From Candidatus Poribacteria bacterium (GTDB lineage: Bacteria > Poribacteria > WGA-4E > WGA-3G), in NCBI GenBank assembly GCA_012270865.1, contig JAAXHL010000028.1, forward strand, positions 16,850 through 62,122: a stretch of 45,273 nt of DNA, read 5' to 3'. Position 1 is the stretch's first letter. Every line of letters begins with the position of its first letter. Below, piece after piece: positions 1-7,635 of this stretch. A program made the translations under genes and the position numbers. Under the pieces are notes generated by a model that had not been told where the DNA came from, ran no database searches, and was given only the letters and a program-made list of their open reading frames with translations.

Positions 1-34
1 CTTGCTGTTAATTGTGCGAAGTTTGCTGTTAAGG

Positions 35-646
35 CTATTCTTGCGGGATTTCTCCGAAGGTATGTGCGGGTTCTATTAGGTCTTTGACCTGCTTTCCGTT
101 TTTTCCGCCGGTATAATCAATGGCTCGTATTTTCCAGTCATCCTCATCTTTTTCGAGGGCAGAAATCAGGTCTCCCTGCTGATTGTCCCATTTATATGCG
201 CCTCGTAAGACGGCTTCTTTGCCTTTGCTGTCAATAGCGATATAGGTGATGTCAACCGTCACGGCTCCTTGTCGGAGTCGGAAGATACCGTCCCATGCTG
301 CGGTTACTGCCTTCCATCCGTTGTTCCGTTCAAAAGTGCCAGCCCAGAAGGTCCATGCGGTAAAAACGTCGTCTGACTCGCTTTTGAGCCACACGTCGGC
401 AAGCGTATCCGTATCTTTCTCGCCGTGTGCGGTTGTGTATGTATCATAGAGGTCTCGGATGGCTTGTTCTTCGGCGGCGAAGTCGACGTTCCTTTCGACA
501 GTGACTATCGGTTCCGTGGGTTGTGAAGTTGTCGTGGTTGTGGTTTCTGTCTCGGTCTGTTCGGAGTCGTCATCGTCTGCACCACAGGCAATCATACCGG
601 TGATGAGGAGCATGATGATCAGATAACAAATCGCTTTCGGTCTCAT
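35..646 (-). CDS. NTF2/SnoaL-like putative lipoprotein
   Basis: Predicted 203-residue exported lipoprotein. I chose the internal ATG at 646 because a strong AGGAGG lies seven bases upstream and the protein then begins with a short basic segment, a hydrophobic stretch and a lipobox-like MIAC around residues 18-21. A longer frame adds 12 residues before the signal peptide and is unlikely. After an acidic, Thr-rich linker (DDDD, TETETTTTTT) comes a domain of about 130 residues that reads like the SnoaL/DUF4440 branch of the NTF2 fold (EEQAIRDLYDTYTTAHGEKD, later VDITYIAI and DDWKIRAID). Such domains bind small ligands or act as stress-related accessory modules, and no catalytic residue can be assigned. 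The gene is divergent from moaD and looks monocistronic. The fold call is moderate, the lipoprotein call good. Confidence 0.7.
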   Translation of the reverse strand: MRPKAICYLIIMLLITGMIACGADDDDSEQTETETTTTTTSQPTEPIVTVERNVDFAAEEQAIRDLYDTYTTAHGEKDTDTLADVWLKSESDDVFTAWTFWAGTFERNNGWKAVTAAWDGIFRLRQGAVTVDITYIAIDSKGKEAVLRGAYKWDNQQGDLISALEKDEDDWKIRAIDYTGGKNGKQVKDLIEPAHTFGEIPQE

Positions 647-766
647 GATTTTACCTCCTGCGTTCTCTCCAAAATAGATCACTCACGGTGACACAATTTC
701 TCTTATTTTATCAGAATCGTTAATAATAAGCAACTTAATTTTAGTTTTTAGTTTTCGGTTTTCGGT

Positions 767-795
767 TTTCAGAATAACAGATTTTGTGTTATACT
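767..795 (+). promoter_or_regulatory. Possible promoter of moaDE
   Basis: A TATACT hexamer at 790-795 is a good -10 element about 60 bases before the moaD ATG. The -35 at 767-772 (TTTCAG) is poor. A purine-rich AAAGGG at 843-848 serves as ribosome binding site. The -35 falls inside a low-complexity TTTTCGG/TTTTCAG microrepeat. Confidence 0.3.
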
Positions 796-854
796 TTTAG
801 TGAGTGAAGTTTAGATGCTGTTAACCGCTAAAATTTTGTTGAAAGGGAAATCTT

Positions 855-1109
855 ATGAACGTCACAGTTAAATATTTTGCCGTATGCCACGAGATGTTAG
901 ATAGGTCGGAAGAAGAGATGGAGCTCCCTGAAGGTGCTACCGTGAAAACAATCTTAAAGAGACTTGAGGAAGAGTGGCCCGAGATTGCTGAGTTTTATGA
1001 AGTGATGCAGATGTCTGTCAATTGGGAGTACGCTACGGAGAACACCGAACTTGCGGAGGGGGACGAGGTGGCTCTGATTCCGCCGGTAACGGGGGGTTGC
1101 GATGTTTAA
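855..1109 (+). CDS. moaD: Molybdopterin synthase small subunit (MoaD-like sulfur carrier)
   Basis: 84-residue ubiquitin-fold sulfur carrier of molybdenum cofactor synthesis. The family's thiocarboxylated C-terminal Gly-Gly donates sulfur to precursor Z within the MoaD-MoaE complex. The sequence starts MNVTVKYFAVCHE and ends with the family's ALIPPVTGG signature, but three residues (Cys-Asp-Val) follow the diglycine before the TAA. A normal MoaD ends exactly at Gly-Gly, so this one would need C-terminal trimming before adenylation, or the TGC codon after GG is a changed TGA. The stop overlaps the moaE start by 8 bases, so the two are translationally coupled. Identity is firm; activity as encoded is uncertain. 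Confidence 0.88.
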   Translation: MNVTVKYFAVCHEMLDRSEEEMELPEGATVKTILKRLEEEWPEIAEFYEVMQMSVNWEYATENTELAEGDEVALIPPVTGGCDV

Positions 1110-1563
1110 AATCACAACCGATGTCATTACAGGCGAGGCGGTGCGCGAAGCCGTGGAGGGTCCGGATGCTGGCGCGGTAGTGCTGTTCTTCGGCACTGTT
1201 CGTAATAATACCGGTGGCAGACCTGTCAAATGTCTCGAATATGAGGCGTATCCACCGATGGCGGAAAAGAAGATGGCAGAAATTGCACAGGAGATTTCGG
1301 ATAAATGGGGCATTGATCGCGTCGCTATGGTCCACCGCGTCGGGAAGTTAGAGATCGGTGAGGTGAGTGTAGCAGTCGCAGTCGCATCCCCGCATCGGAA
1401 GGACGGTTTTGAAGCGTGTAAATATGCGATGGACCGTCTCAAGCAGATTGTTCCGATCTGGAAGCGCGAAGTATGGGCAGACGGCGAAGCGGAATGGGTG
1501 AAACCGGATGCCGTCTATTTCGATGCCCTTAAGCCACGCAGAACCGATCCACAAACTGACTAA
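1102..1563 (+). CDS. moaE: Molybdopterin synthase catalytic subunit MoaE
   Basis: 153-residue large subunit of molybdopterin synthase, which inserts two sulfurs into cyclic pyranopterin monophosphate. Family landmarks are present in order: an FFGTVRNNT segment near residue 30, YEAYPPMAEKKM, the HRVGKLEIGE segment, ASPHRKDGF, and the active-site stretch KQIVPIWKRE near residue 115. Length matches the family (about 150). It overlaps moaD by 8 bases. Its 3' end runs 35 bases into the convergent M20 peptidase gene on the other strand, so the two transcripts are complementary at their ends. No moaA, moaC or moeA is in the window. Confidence 0.95.
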   Translation: MFKITTDVITGEAVREAVEGPDAGAVVLFFGTVRNNTGGRPVKCLEYEAYPPMAEKKMAEIAQEISDKWGIDRVAMVHRVGKLEIGEVSVAVAVASPHRKDGFEACKYAMDRLKQIVPIWKREVWADGEAEWVKPDAVYFDALKPRRTDPQTD

Positions 1564-2653
1564 AGATTGAGACTGCTTGTGGGAACTGATCCAGTGCCAT
1601 CCACTCATCAACGGTATGTGCCTGCAGAATGCTTCCCGGTCCGATGACAACTGTCTCCATGTGTTGTGCGAAGACGGCAGCATCGGTGCCATAGGCGACG
1701 GTTTGGGGTTCAGCCTCACCGGTAATTTCGAGTGCTGCTTGGATAATCTCGGCATCCGGCGGCGTGCGTACGGGTGGTGCGTCGATATAGAGATCAAATA
1801 TCAACCCGTGCTTTTCAGCGGATTCGCGGGCACGGTCTATCCATTCTTGCGAATTGTCCCCCGGCATTGGACGGTAATTGATACAACACACACTTAACGG
1901 CGAAGTAATATTCCCTGGACACTCGCCATCACTGATAGTGATATTCCAATCCGTAAAGGCTGGCGTGAATTCATCGTTGAAATACCGAGTATCGGTTGTC
2001 AATTCGTGATAAATATCCCGCATTTCTGCGAGAAAGGGAATTAACTTTAGATTCGCGTTATCGCCTTCACCTGTACTGCTGTGCGCTGCACGCCCGTGGG
2101 CTGTGGCAGTAAAGCGGACAGTCCCTTTGTGAGCATATACTGCCTGGAGTTCTGTCGGTTCACCGACGACCCCATACTTCGGAAATCCGCGTTTTTTGAA
2201 CATCTGCGACTTTTCGGCAACCGCTGTTGCCCCGAGGTAGCCCACCTCTTCATCAGCGGTGATGACGACGTATAGGGGTGCCGACAAGTCAGCGTCAGCA
2301 TAGTGCGACGCGACCTCAATCATACAAGCGACGCTGCCTTTCATATCGCAACTGCCCCTACCGTACATCTTTCCATCAACGATCCGTGCCTCAAACGGGT
2401 CCATTGACCAACCGATAGCTGGGACAGTATCTATGTGTCCGAGGAGTGCCAACCCACGTTCTCCGTTCACCGGTCCTTTACGTCCGATGAGGTTTACCTT
2501 TAGCACACCTGCGGGGTCCTTGTATTCAACGCGTTCGACTTCACAATCTGCGGTTTCGAGGGTTTCGGTCAGAAAATCCATGACCTCAACGTTGCTGAGC
2601 GGACTGACTGTATTATACCCAATGAGCGTTTTGGTTAATTCTTTAGCATCCAT
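1529..2653 (-). CDS. argE: M20 family deacylase, acetylornithine deacetylase-like (ArgE)
   Basis: 374-residue cytosolic metallopeptidase of the M20/ArgE-DapE family, which uses a dinuclear metal site to hydrolyse an N-acyl amino acid. Visible ligands and catalytic residues: GHIDTVP near residue 75 (His and Asp), GRGSCDMKG near 97 (bridging Asp), ADEEVG near 133 (general base Glu and ligand Glu) and the C-terminal QAHTVDEW segment (last His). The inserted dimerisation domain lies between about residues 175 and 285. ArgE (N-acetylornithine to ornithine) is the best guess, but DapE or a generic acylase cannot be excluded without arginine genes nearby. The ribosome binding site is weak. It is convergent with moaE. 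Confidence 0.8.
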   Translation of the reverse strand: MDAKELTKTLIGYNTVSPLSNVEVMDFLTETLETADCEVERVEYKDPAGVLKVNLIGRKGPVNGERGLALLGHIDTVPAIGWSMDPFEARIVDGKMYGRGSCDMKGSVACMIEVASHYADADLSAPLYVVITADEEVGYLGATAVAEKSQMFKKRGFPKYGVVGEPTELQAVYAHKGTVRFTATAHGRAAHSSTGEGDNANLKLIPFLAEMRDIYHELTTDTRYFNDEFTPAFTDWNITISDGECPGNITSPLSVCCINYRPMPGDNSQEWIDRARESAEKHGLIFDLYIDAPPVRTPPDAEIIQAALEITGEAEPQTVAYGTDAAVFAQHMETVVIGPGSILQAHTVDEWMALDQFPQAVSIFSQFVDRFCVA

Positions 2654-2702
2654 AATCGGGAATTTTACAAAAAGCGCGGAAGTTTGTCAATGAAATTTTT
2701 GC

Positions 2703-2945
2703 TGTAGGTTGGGTTGAACGGCGTTAAGAAGTTGGATGTTGATAGACCAAACACACCTGAAAGGCAATAGGCTGCCATATCTATTCAAGAACATAGTGAA
2801 ACCCAACTTTATACGCTCAGCATCCTGTAAGTTTGAATCAAAGCGTTGGGTTTCACTCGATCTCTGTTGAATGCGGTGTATCTTGGGAGAGTTGTTTTTC
2901 TGTGATTTTCACGTTTTTGGTGGCATCGGTTCAACCCAACCTACA
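2703..2945. repeat. Inverted-repeat element (REP/MITE-like), 243 bp
   Basis: This fills most of the 327-base gap between the argE-like gene and rsmE. The outer arms are perfect 17-base inverted repeats: TGTAGGTTGGGTTGAAC at 2703-2719 and its complement at 2929-2945. Nested inside is a second perfect 12-base pair: GTGAAACCCAAC at 2796-2807 and GTTGGGTTTCAC at 2845-2856. No open reading frame is convincing inside. The TGTAGGTTGGGTT core resembles palindromic repeats spread through many bacterial genomes, so a non-autonomous mobile element or a composite of REP units is likely. Confidence 0.7.
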
Positions 2946-2980
2946 ATGCTACGCCACAAACTAACAGTTTGTGCTACGAT

Positions 2981-3718
2981 TCACAGTCGGTATTCATAGG
3001 CGATGGCGGCGACTGCGACGATGGCGGCGGTTTCTGTGCGTAAGATGTTTGTACCGAGTGTTACGGGGACGCATCCGTTCTCAATTGCAGTGGTGATTTC
3101 TTGGTCAGAAAAACCGCCTTCTGGACCGACAAAGATCGCGATGGTGGTCGCTTGTGATGCTTTTCGTAAGACTTCTCTGATGTGCTGTGTAGGCAATGCC
3201 TGATTAGGGTCCGGGTTGAGGAATAGGCGGAGTGAAAAACGATCAAGTTGTGTGAGAGATGCTTGAAAAGTCTGCGGATCGCATAACGCAGGTAGCCACG
3301 CGCGTTTGGACTGCTTTGTGGCGGAGATTACGACACGGTGCCAGCGTTCATAGCGGTTTCGGCTCGGTTTTTGTAAGGCGTATTCCGTCCGTAACGGCAC
3401 GATCTGTGTGACACCGATTTCGGTTGTCTTTTGGAGAATTAACGCCATCTTGTCGTTCTTCGGAAGTCCTTGGAAAAGTGTGATTGAGGGGGATAGGCGT
3501 GGATGAAATTTATGGCTGAGGATGCGGACTTCACTCGAAGCGTTTTTTGTGCCTGTATCAAGCACTTCTGCGGTATAGACGTTGCCTTGTCCATCAATAA
3601 TTCGGACAGTCTCACCCGGTGTTATGCGGAGAACATTGCGGAGATGGTGATGCTCCGAATCTGCGATTGTGGCGATGTCAGTGCGAATCTGAGACGGCGG
3701 AACGTAGAAGGTGTGCAT
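2981..3718 (-). CDS. rsmE: 16S rRNA m3U1498 methyltransferase RsmE
   Basis: 245-residue SPOUT-class methyltransferase that methylates N3 of uridine 1498 in 16S rRNA using S-adenosylmethionine. The N-terminal PUA-like domain includes the HHLRNVLRITPGE segment near residue 25. The C-terminal trefoil-knot SAM site is clear: IFVGPEGGFSDQE near residue 193 and LGTNILRTETAA near 220. Length is typical (about 240). Its ATG overlaps the rpe stop codon by one base (TGATG), so it is the distal gene of the fmt-PASTA-rpe-rsmE unit. Confidence 0.95.
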   Translation of the reverse strand: MHTFYVPPSQIRTDIATIADSEHHHLRNVLRITPGETVRIIDGQGNVYTAEVLDTGTKNASSEVRILSHKFHPRLSPSITLFQGLPKNDKMALILQKTTEIGVTQIVPLRTEYALQKPSRNRYERWHRVVISATKQSKRAWLPALCDPQTFQASLTQLDRFSLRLFLNPDPNQALPTQHIREVLRKASQATTIAIFVGPEGGFSDQEITTAIENGCVPVTLGTNILRTETAAIVAVAAIAYEYRL

Positions 3719-4377
3719 CAGGGTGTACCCGTGCGGAGTTTTTCAATAACGACCTCTGGTTGTTGACTGCGGAAGATAGCGGTACCGGCGACGAGGATTG
3801 TCACGCCTTCACGGATAGCACGCGATGCGGTTTCTGTGGTTACGCCGCCATCAATAGAGATGTGAAGCCGTTGCTCCGATTTCTGCGCCGTTTGATGCAA
3901 CTCGGCTATTTTCTCGAAGGTGCTTGGTCGGAAGGTTTGTCCGCCGAATCCGGGTTCAACACTCATCGGTAGGATCAAGTCAACATCTGAAAGGTAGGGT
4001 TTAACTGCTGCGGTAGACGTTTTTGGTGAAAACGCTAAGCCGGGTTTGATACCGTGTGCCTTAATCGCTGAAATGACTTCGTTGGGTTCATCACTGCTTT
4101 CGATGTGAAACGTAATGAAATCTGCGCCTGCTTCGGCGAGCGCGTTGATGTAACGGAGTGGGTGTGTCACCATGATATGCACATCAAATGGGACTTCGGT
4201 TATCTGACGGACGGCAGCAATAAGGGGTGGACTGATAGCGAAGTTCGGTACAAATTCGCCGTCCATAACGTCAAAGTGGAGCATATCCGCGCCGGCATCG
4301 GTCATCCGTTTGACTTCATCACCGAAGCGGCTGAAGTCCGCAGCGAGGAGTGAGGGTGCGATTTTAGGATTTGGAAT
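3718..4377 (-). CDS. rpe: Ribulose-phosphate 3-epimerase, probable ATT start
   Basis: TIM-barrel enzyme of the pentose phosphate pathway interconverting D-ribulose 5-phosphate and D-xylulose 5-phosphate. Seen: KIAPSLLAADFSRFGDE at the N-terminus (active-site Ser), HFDVMDGEFVPNF (metal His and catalytic Asp), VHIMVTHP, MSVEPGFGGQTF and SIDGGV near residue 170. The only ATG codons in frame lie 129 or more bases upstream, inside the neighbouring PASTA gene, and would add a tail coded by a G/C-rich hairpin. An in-frame ATT at 4375-4377 sits seven bases after a perfect AAGGAG and gives 219 residues, the normal family length. I therefore propose ATT initiation. Confidence 0.88.
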   Translation of the reverse strand: MPNPKIAPSLLAADFSRFGDEVKRMTDAGADMLHFDVMDGEFVPNFAISPPLIAAVRQITEVPFDVHIMVTHPLRYINALAEAGADFITFHIESSDEPNEVISAIKAHGIKPGLAFSPKTSTAAVKPYLSDVDLILPMSVEPGFGGQTFRPSTFEKIAELHQTAQKSEQRLHISIDGGVTTETASRAIREGVTILVAGTAIFRSQQPEVVIEKLRTGTP

Positions 4378-4413
4378 TTGGAGGCTCCTTCGGTATAATT
4401 TCGGTGCTTTTAA

Positions 4414-4447
4414 CCCCCCATATCCCCCCTTATCAGGGGGTAGGGGG
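4414..4447. repeat. G/C-tract palindromic hairpin between the PASTA gene and rpe
   Basis: Arms CCCCCT (4425-4430) and AGGGGG (4435-4440) pair around a TATC loop. Further C6 and G5 tracts outside extend the structure. It lies in the gap left if rpe starts at ATT. A long ATG-started rpe would translate straight through it. It may be an interspersed repeat or a weak attenuator; no T-run follows on the minus strand. Confidence 0.5.
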
Positions 4448-4471
4448 ACTTTAAAGCGGAATGTGTGAGTT

Positions 4472-5452
4472 CTATTTATAGAGTTTTTCGAGTAGTTTTT
4501 CGTCATTCTCAAAGACGATCACCTGTGTTTGTCCGAAGACGTGTACACCTTTGCGTTCGAGGTCAATGACTGCGCCGGGTGCGTATAATTGATCAATTAC
4601 GGTGCGTTCACCTGAGTCATCGGCGATAATAATTTTGACGTGGCGTGACAGGTTACGATTCTCTGCTTCTGTGACCTGGTACTTGAGTGGGAGAAGTCTA
4701 CCGACATTTTCGACGGTTTCTTGTCCACTGATTTCGAGAAAGATGAGGTCTCCGGTTTTTACGAGTACGCCGCCTGCTGGCTTGTGTGCGATAATCATAC
4801 CTTCAGCGATTCTCGGATGCGAACTATATACGGTTTCGACGTTAAGCCCGGCTGCTTCTAAAGCGACGAGCACTTCTGTAGCAGGTTGTTCTTGGAAATT
4901 TGGGAGTTGTATGGATTTTGGCGTGGGTCCCTCACTTATCAGGAGATTAACTGTGGTACCCCGTCGCTGACCGCCCCCTTCTGGTGGCGTTTGCGCGATA
5001 ACGGTATCTTGTAGATAGGTTTCGGAGTGGACGCGGGCAATCTGATTCGGTTGAAAACCTGCACTTCTGAGCGTCTCAATAGCGGCATCTTGGGATTTTC
5101 CGATAACAGACGGAACCGGAGCCAATTCCACGCCTATGCTAACGGTGATTGTGACCGGCTGATGGTATTTGATTCTAAAGTTCGGTTCTGGGTCTTGCGC
5201 GATGATTTCACCTTTCGGTGAATCGCTACTTGCCTCATGAATCTCTTTTGCGGGACGGAGTCCGGCTTCATCAAGGATCGGGACGGCTTCATAGTAGGTC
5301 TTACCGATAATGCTCGGTACGAGTACCTCCTCTGTCCGAACCCATCTCGGGATGACCACGAAAACGATTAGCACACCGATGATACCGGATAGAATTAAGA
5401 AGTAGAGTAAAACCTTGACGACAGCAAATAGTGTATTATTAATGCGGTTCAT
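4472..5452 (-). CDS. Membrane-anchored PASTA-repeat protein without kinase domain
   Basis: 326-residue protein with one N-terminal transmembrane helix (about residues 9-35, LLYFLILSGIIGVLIVFVV) followed by extracytoplasmic PASTA repeats. Repeat 1 starts at VPSIIGKTYYEA (about 42-108), repeat 2 at VPSVIGKSQDAA (about 112-180), and repeat 3 at LPNFQEQPATEV (about 188-250, slightly degenerate). A unique C-terminal domain of about 75 residues follows. PASTA modules bind muropeptides or lipid II, usually on Ser/Thr kinases or PBPs; no kinase or transpeptidase motif occurs here. The ATG overlaps the fmt stop (ATGA). The position between fmt and rpe resembles where PASTA proteins or PknB kinases sit in other phyla, suggesting a cell-wall sensing role. 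Confidence 0.85.
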   Translation of the reverse strand: MNRINNTLFAVVKVLLYFLILSGIIGVLIVFVVIPRWVRTEEVLVPSIIGKTYYEAVPILDEAGLRPAKEIHEASSDSPKGEIIAQDPEPNFRIKYHQPVTITVSIGVELAPVPSVIGKSQDAAIETLRSAGFQPNQIARVHSETYLQDTVIAQTPPEGGGQRRGTTVNLLISEGPTPKSIQLPNFQEQPATEVLVALEAAGLNVETVYSSHPRIAEGMIIAHKPAGGVLVKTGDLIFLEISGQETVENVGRLLPLKYQVTEAENRNLSRHVKIIIADDSGERTVIDQLYAPGAVIDLERKGVHVFGQTQVIVFENDEKLLEKLYK

Positions 5453-6399
5453 AATGATGATGCCGTTAAAAGTTGTTCGCCTGTTTGGAGTTGGTATCCG
5501 TTAATAAAATCGCCTGCCTCCATGACTTTTTTCGTTGCGGGTTGAATCTTCAGGAGTTGGAGTGCGCCGTCAGATGTCGCAACGAGTAGCTTCCGTTTTT
5601 CGACGATTTCGAGTGTTCCGGGCGAAGCATTGAGCGTTTCTGGAAGCGGTTGACAGTCGATAATCTTCAGTCTTAGATTGTCTCGGAAGAAGGTATACGC
5701 ACCGGGCCAGATTGCGGTACCTCTGACGAGATTGTAAATCGTTGTTGCGGGTTGATGCCAGTTAACGTTTCCCATCTCTTTTGTTAGGCGTGGTGCGTGT
5801 GTTGCCTCGGCATCGTTCTGCGGTGTTGATGGTGGCGGTGTATCGCCCGACATTTCGGACAGGCGTTCGACGAGTTGTTCGGCACCGAGTTGTGCCAATT
5901 GTTCTGTCAATGTGAAGGCGGTATCCTCATCTCGGATCGGGATGCGGACAGCAGAAATAATATCGCCTGTATCCTCGCCTGCATCGAGTTGCATGAGTGT
6001 TACGCCTGTTTCGATTTCGCCGTTAATCAATGCCCACTGAATCGGTGCTGCGCCTCTGTATTTCGGTAACAGGGACGGGTGCAAATTGATGGTTCCACAG
6101 GGAGGGATATCCAAAACGGTCTGTGGCAGAAGTTGACCGAATGCAGCGACGACGGTTACATCGGGGGCGAGACGTTCAAGGGTGCGTACAAATTTGGGGT
6201 CTCTCACTTTTTCGGGTTGGTAAATCGGCAGTTGATGTTCCGCAGCGACGACTTTAACAGGCGATGGACTCAGCCGTTTTCCGCGTCCGCTCGGACGGTC
6301 AGGTTGTGTGACGACACCGATAAGTTCAAAATTGTGAGCGATGAGTTCCTTGAGTGCCGGAACCGCGAACTCACTGGTTCCCATAAAAAGCGTACGCAT
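5449..6399 (-). CDS. fmt: Methionyl-tRNA formyltransferase
   Basis: 316-residue enzyme that formylates initiator Met-tRNA with 10-formyltetrahydrofolate. The N-terminal Rossmann formyltransferase domain shows MRTLFMGTSEFAVPAL, VTQPDRPSGRGKRL, the catalytic INLHPSLLPKYRGAAPIQWA (Asn and His) and GVTLMQLDAGEDTGDI (Asp). The C-terminal OB-like domain contains IYNLVRGTAIWPGAYT. Length matches the family (about 310). The start has only an A-rich leader and no clear Shine-Dalgarno. It is first in a coupled fmt-PASTA-rpe-rsmE run. The 91 bases upstream carry CAGTTTTCAG-type microrepeats. Confidence 0.96.
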   Translation of the reverse strand: MRTLFMGTSEFAVPALKELIAHNFELIGVVTQPDRPSGRGKRLSPSPVKVVAAEHQLPIYQPEKVRDPKFVRTLERLAPDVTVVAAFGQLLPQTVLDIPPCGTINLHPSLLPKYRGAAPIQWALINGEIETGVTLMQLDAGEDTGDIISAVRIPIRDEDTAFTLTEQLAQLGAEQLVERLSEMSGDTPPPSTPQNDAEATHAPRLTKEMGNVNWHQPATTIYNLVRGTAIWPGAYTFFRDNLRLKIIDCQPLPETLNASPGTLEIVEKRKLLVATSDGALQLLKIQPATKKVMEAGDFINGYQLQTGEQLLTASSL

Positions 6400-6490
6400 T
6401 TTTTTTGTTTCCAGTTTTCAGTTTCCAGAGAAGATATGTCGGGTTACCAGCACCTCTGAACTGGTAACTTGCCACTGGTTACTGTTAACT

Positions 6491-7042
6491 TTAAAAACGG
6501 ATCTGAAGGAGAGGTATTGCTAAACCGGTAGCGGGTTCATTTGCCCATCTGTTGATCCTATTATTGAGTGCGGCATTTCGGGACATTGCCCGATGCCTTG
6601 CTATGTATGGATCTATTTTGGACAAGCGAGCGAGGGTTCCTTCGGGTTCTTGTTCATCAGTTGGCGGTTCTTTAGGTTCTGGCACGCGGGGTGCGGATCG
6701 GTCAACGTGCCGCGTATGTAGCCAATCCCACACGCCGATGAATAGAGACAACGAAACGGCACCGATGCCAACCATGCGATAGTCCTGTGAGGTCAATTCG
6801 GGTGCGAACAGATTCTCACGATACATCTTTATCCCTCTGACAGCGAGGTAACTATGAATAGCGGTGAACGGTAGCGAGCTGAGCGTGATAATCTCAAATC
6901 GCCGTAATGCGCTTTCACTGTAATCGGCAGGGTCTTCTTGTACGGGCGGTTCTGTCTGATGAAATTGTGCTGTCGCTTGCGACGTTGCCCAAAGAACGGA
7001 GACTAAACTTATCAAGAGCAATCGGGTGCTAAATTTATACAC
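6491..7042 (-). CDS. Exported or membrane protein of unknown function
   Basis: 183 residues, no family recognised. The N-terminus (MYKFSTRLLLISLVSVLWATSQATA) is a convincing signal peptide with an Ala-Thr-Ala cleavage site near residue 25. Two further hydrophobic segments follow, IITLSSLPFTAIHSYLAV (about 51-70) and MVGIGAVSLSLFIGVWDWL (about 88-108). A Pro/Glu-rich linker (RVPEPKEPPTDEQEPEG) precedes a basic C-terminus ending LAIPLLQIRF. The last residue is Phe after a beta-like stretch, a feature often seen in outer-membrane proteins, but the length is too short for a barrel. It lies between lspA and fmt on the same strand. Confidence 0.65.
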   Translation of the reverse strand: MYKFSTRLLLISLVSVLWATSQATAQFHQTEPPVQEDPADYSESALRRFEIITLSSLPFTAIHSYLAVRGIKMYRENLFAPELTSQDYRMVGIGAVSLSLFIGVWDWLHTRHVDRSAPRVPEPKEPPTDEQEPEGTLARLSKIDPYIARHRAMSRNAALNNRINRWANEPATGLAIPLLQIRF

Positions 7043-7125
7043 GGATCTTCTCCATACGGACGGAATAGTGTTGGGTGTTCGGTGTATTATGTGCTGTTCG
7101 GTGGATATGTACCGTGGACGATGTG

Positions 7126-7635
7126 TCAGGTTTCTTGGTGTTGGTTGCGATTTTGGAACAGGTAGACAATAAGCATGCCTGCTCCGATACAGATAGAAAT
7201 ATCAGCGATATTAAAGGTTGGCCAAGCGGTCCAAAACGCGAATTGGAGAAAGTCAACGACTTCTCCATTTGCTTTGAAAATCCGGTCAATAGAATTACCA
7301 ACGGCTCCACCGAGTAAGAAACCTAATGAGATTTGCATCCATCGGATATTCTGGAATCGGAAATAGTAGAAAAAAATGAAAACGAGTGCCAGAACAGTAA
7401 ATATAATTAACAAGGTTCGTTGTCCGGATAAGATACTGAAAGCTGCTCCTGAGTTTCTATCGTGTCGAAGGTTGAACAGCCAGAGGAGAGGCTGTCCATA
7501 CTCTGTTCCATAAGGGATGTTTTTTTCTACGAGCCACTTACTTACTTGGTCTAATAAGGACACCGGAACCGCCACACAAATTAAGGGTATAACATTTTTC
7601 CATGTGCTTTTTTTAGGTGCTTGTTTGGTATTCAC
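7126..7635 (-). CDS. lspA: Lipoprotein signal peptidase II
   Basis: 169-residue inner-membrane aspartyl protease that cleaves signal peptides of diacylated prolipoproteins. Four hydrophobic segments are evident. The catalytic motifs are intact: GGAVGNSIDRI near residue 118 and FNIADISICIG near residue 143, each supplying one Asp. The N-terminal RNSGAAFSIL block is also conserved. The start is GTG, nine bases after GGGAGG, and overlaps the preceding IleRS-like gene by 23 bases, indicating translational coupling. The ileS-lspA order is conserved across bacteria. Confidence 0.95.
   Translation of the reverse strand: MNTKQAPKKSTWKNVIPLICVAVPVSLLDQVSKWLVEKNIPYGTEYGQPLLWLFNLRHDRNSGAAFSILSGQRTLLIIFTVLALVFIFFYYFRFQNIRWMQISLGFLLGGAVGNSIDRIFKANGEVVDFLQFAFWTAWPTFNIADISICIGAGMLIVYLFQNRNQHQET

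Noticed and set aside
954..1442. 162-codon minus-strand frame across moaDE
   Set aside because: Antisense shadow of two firmly identified genes.
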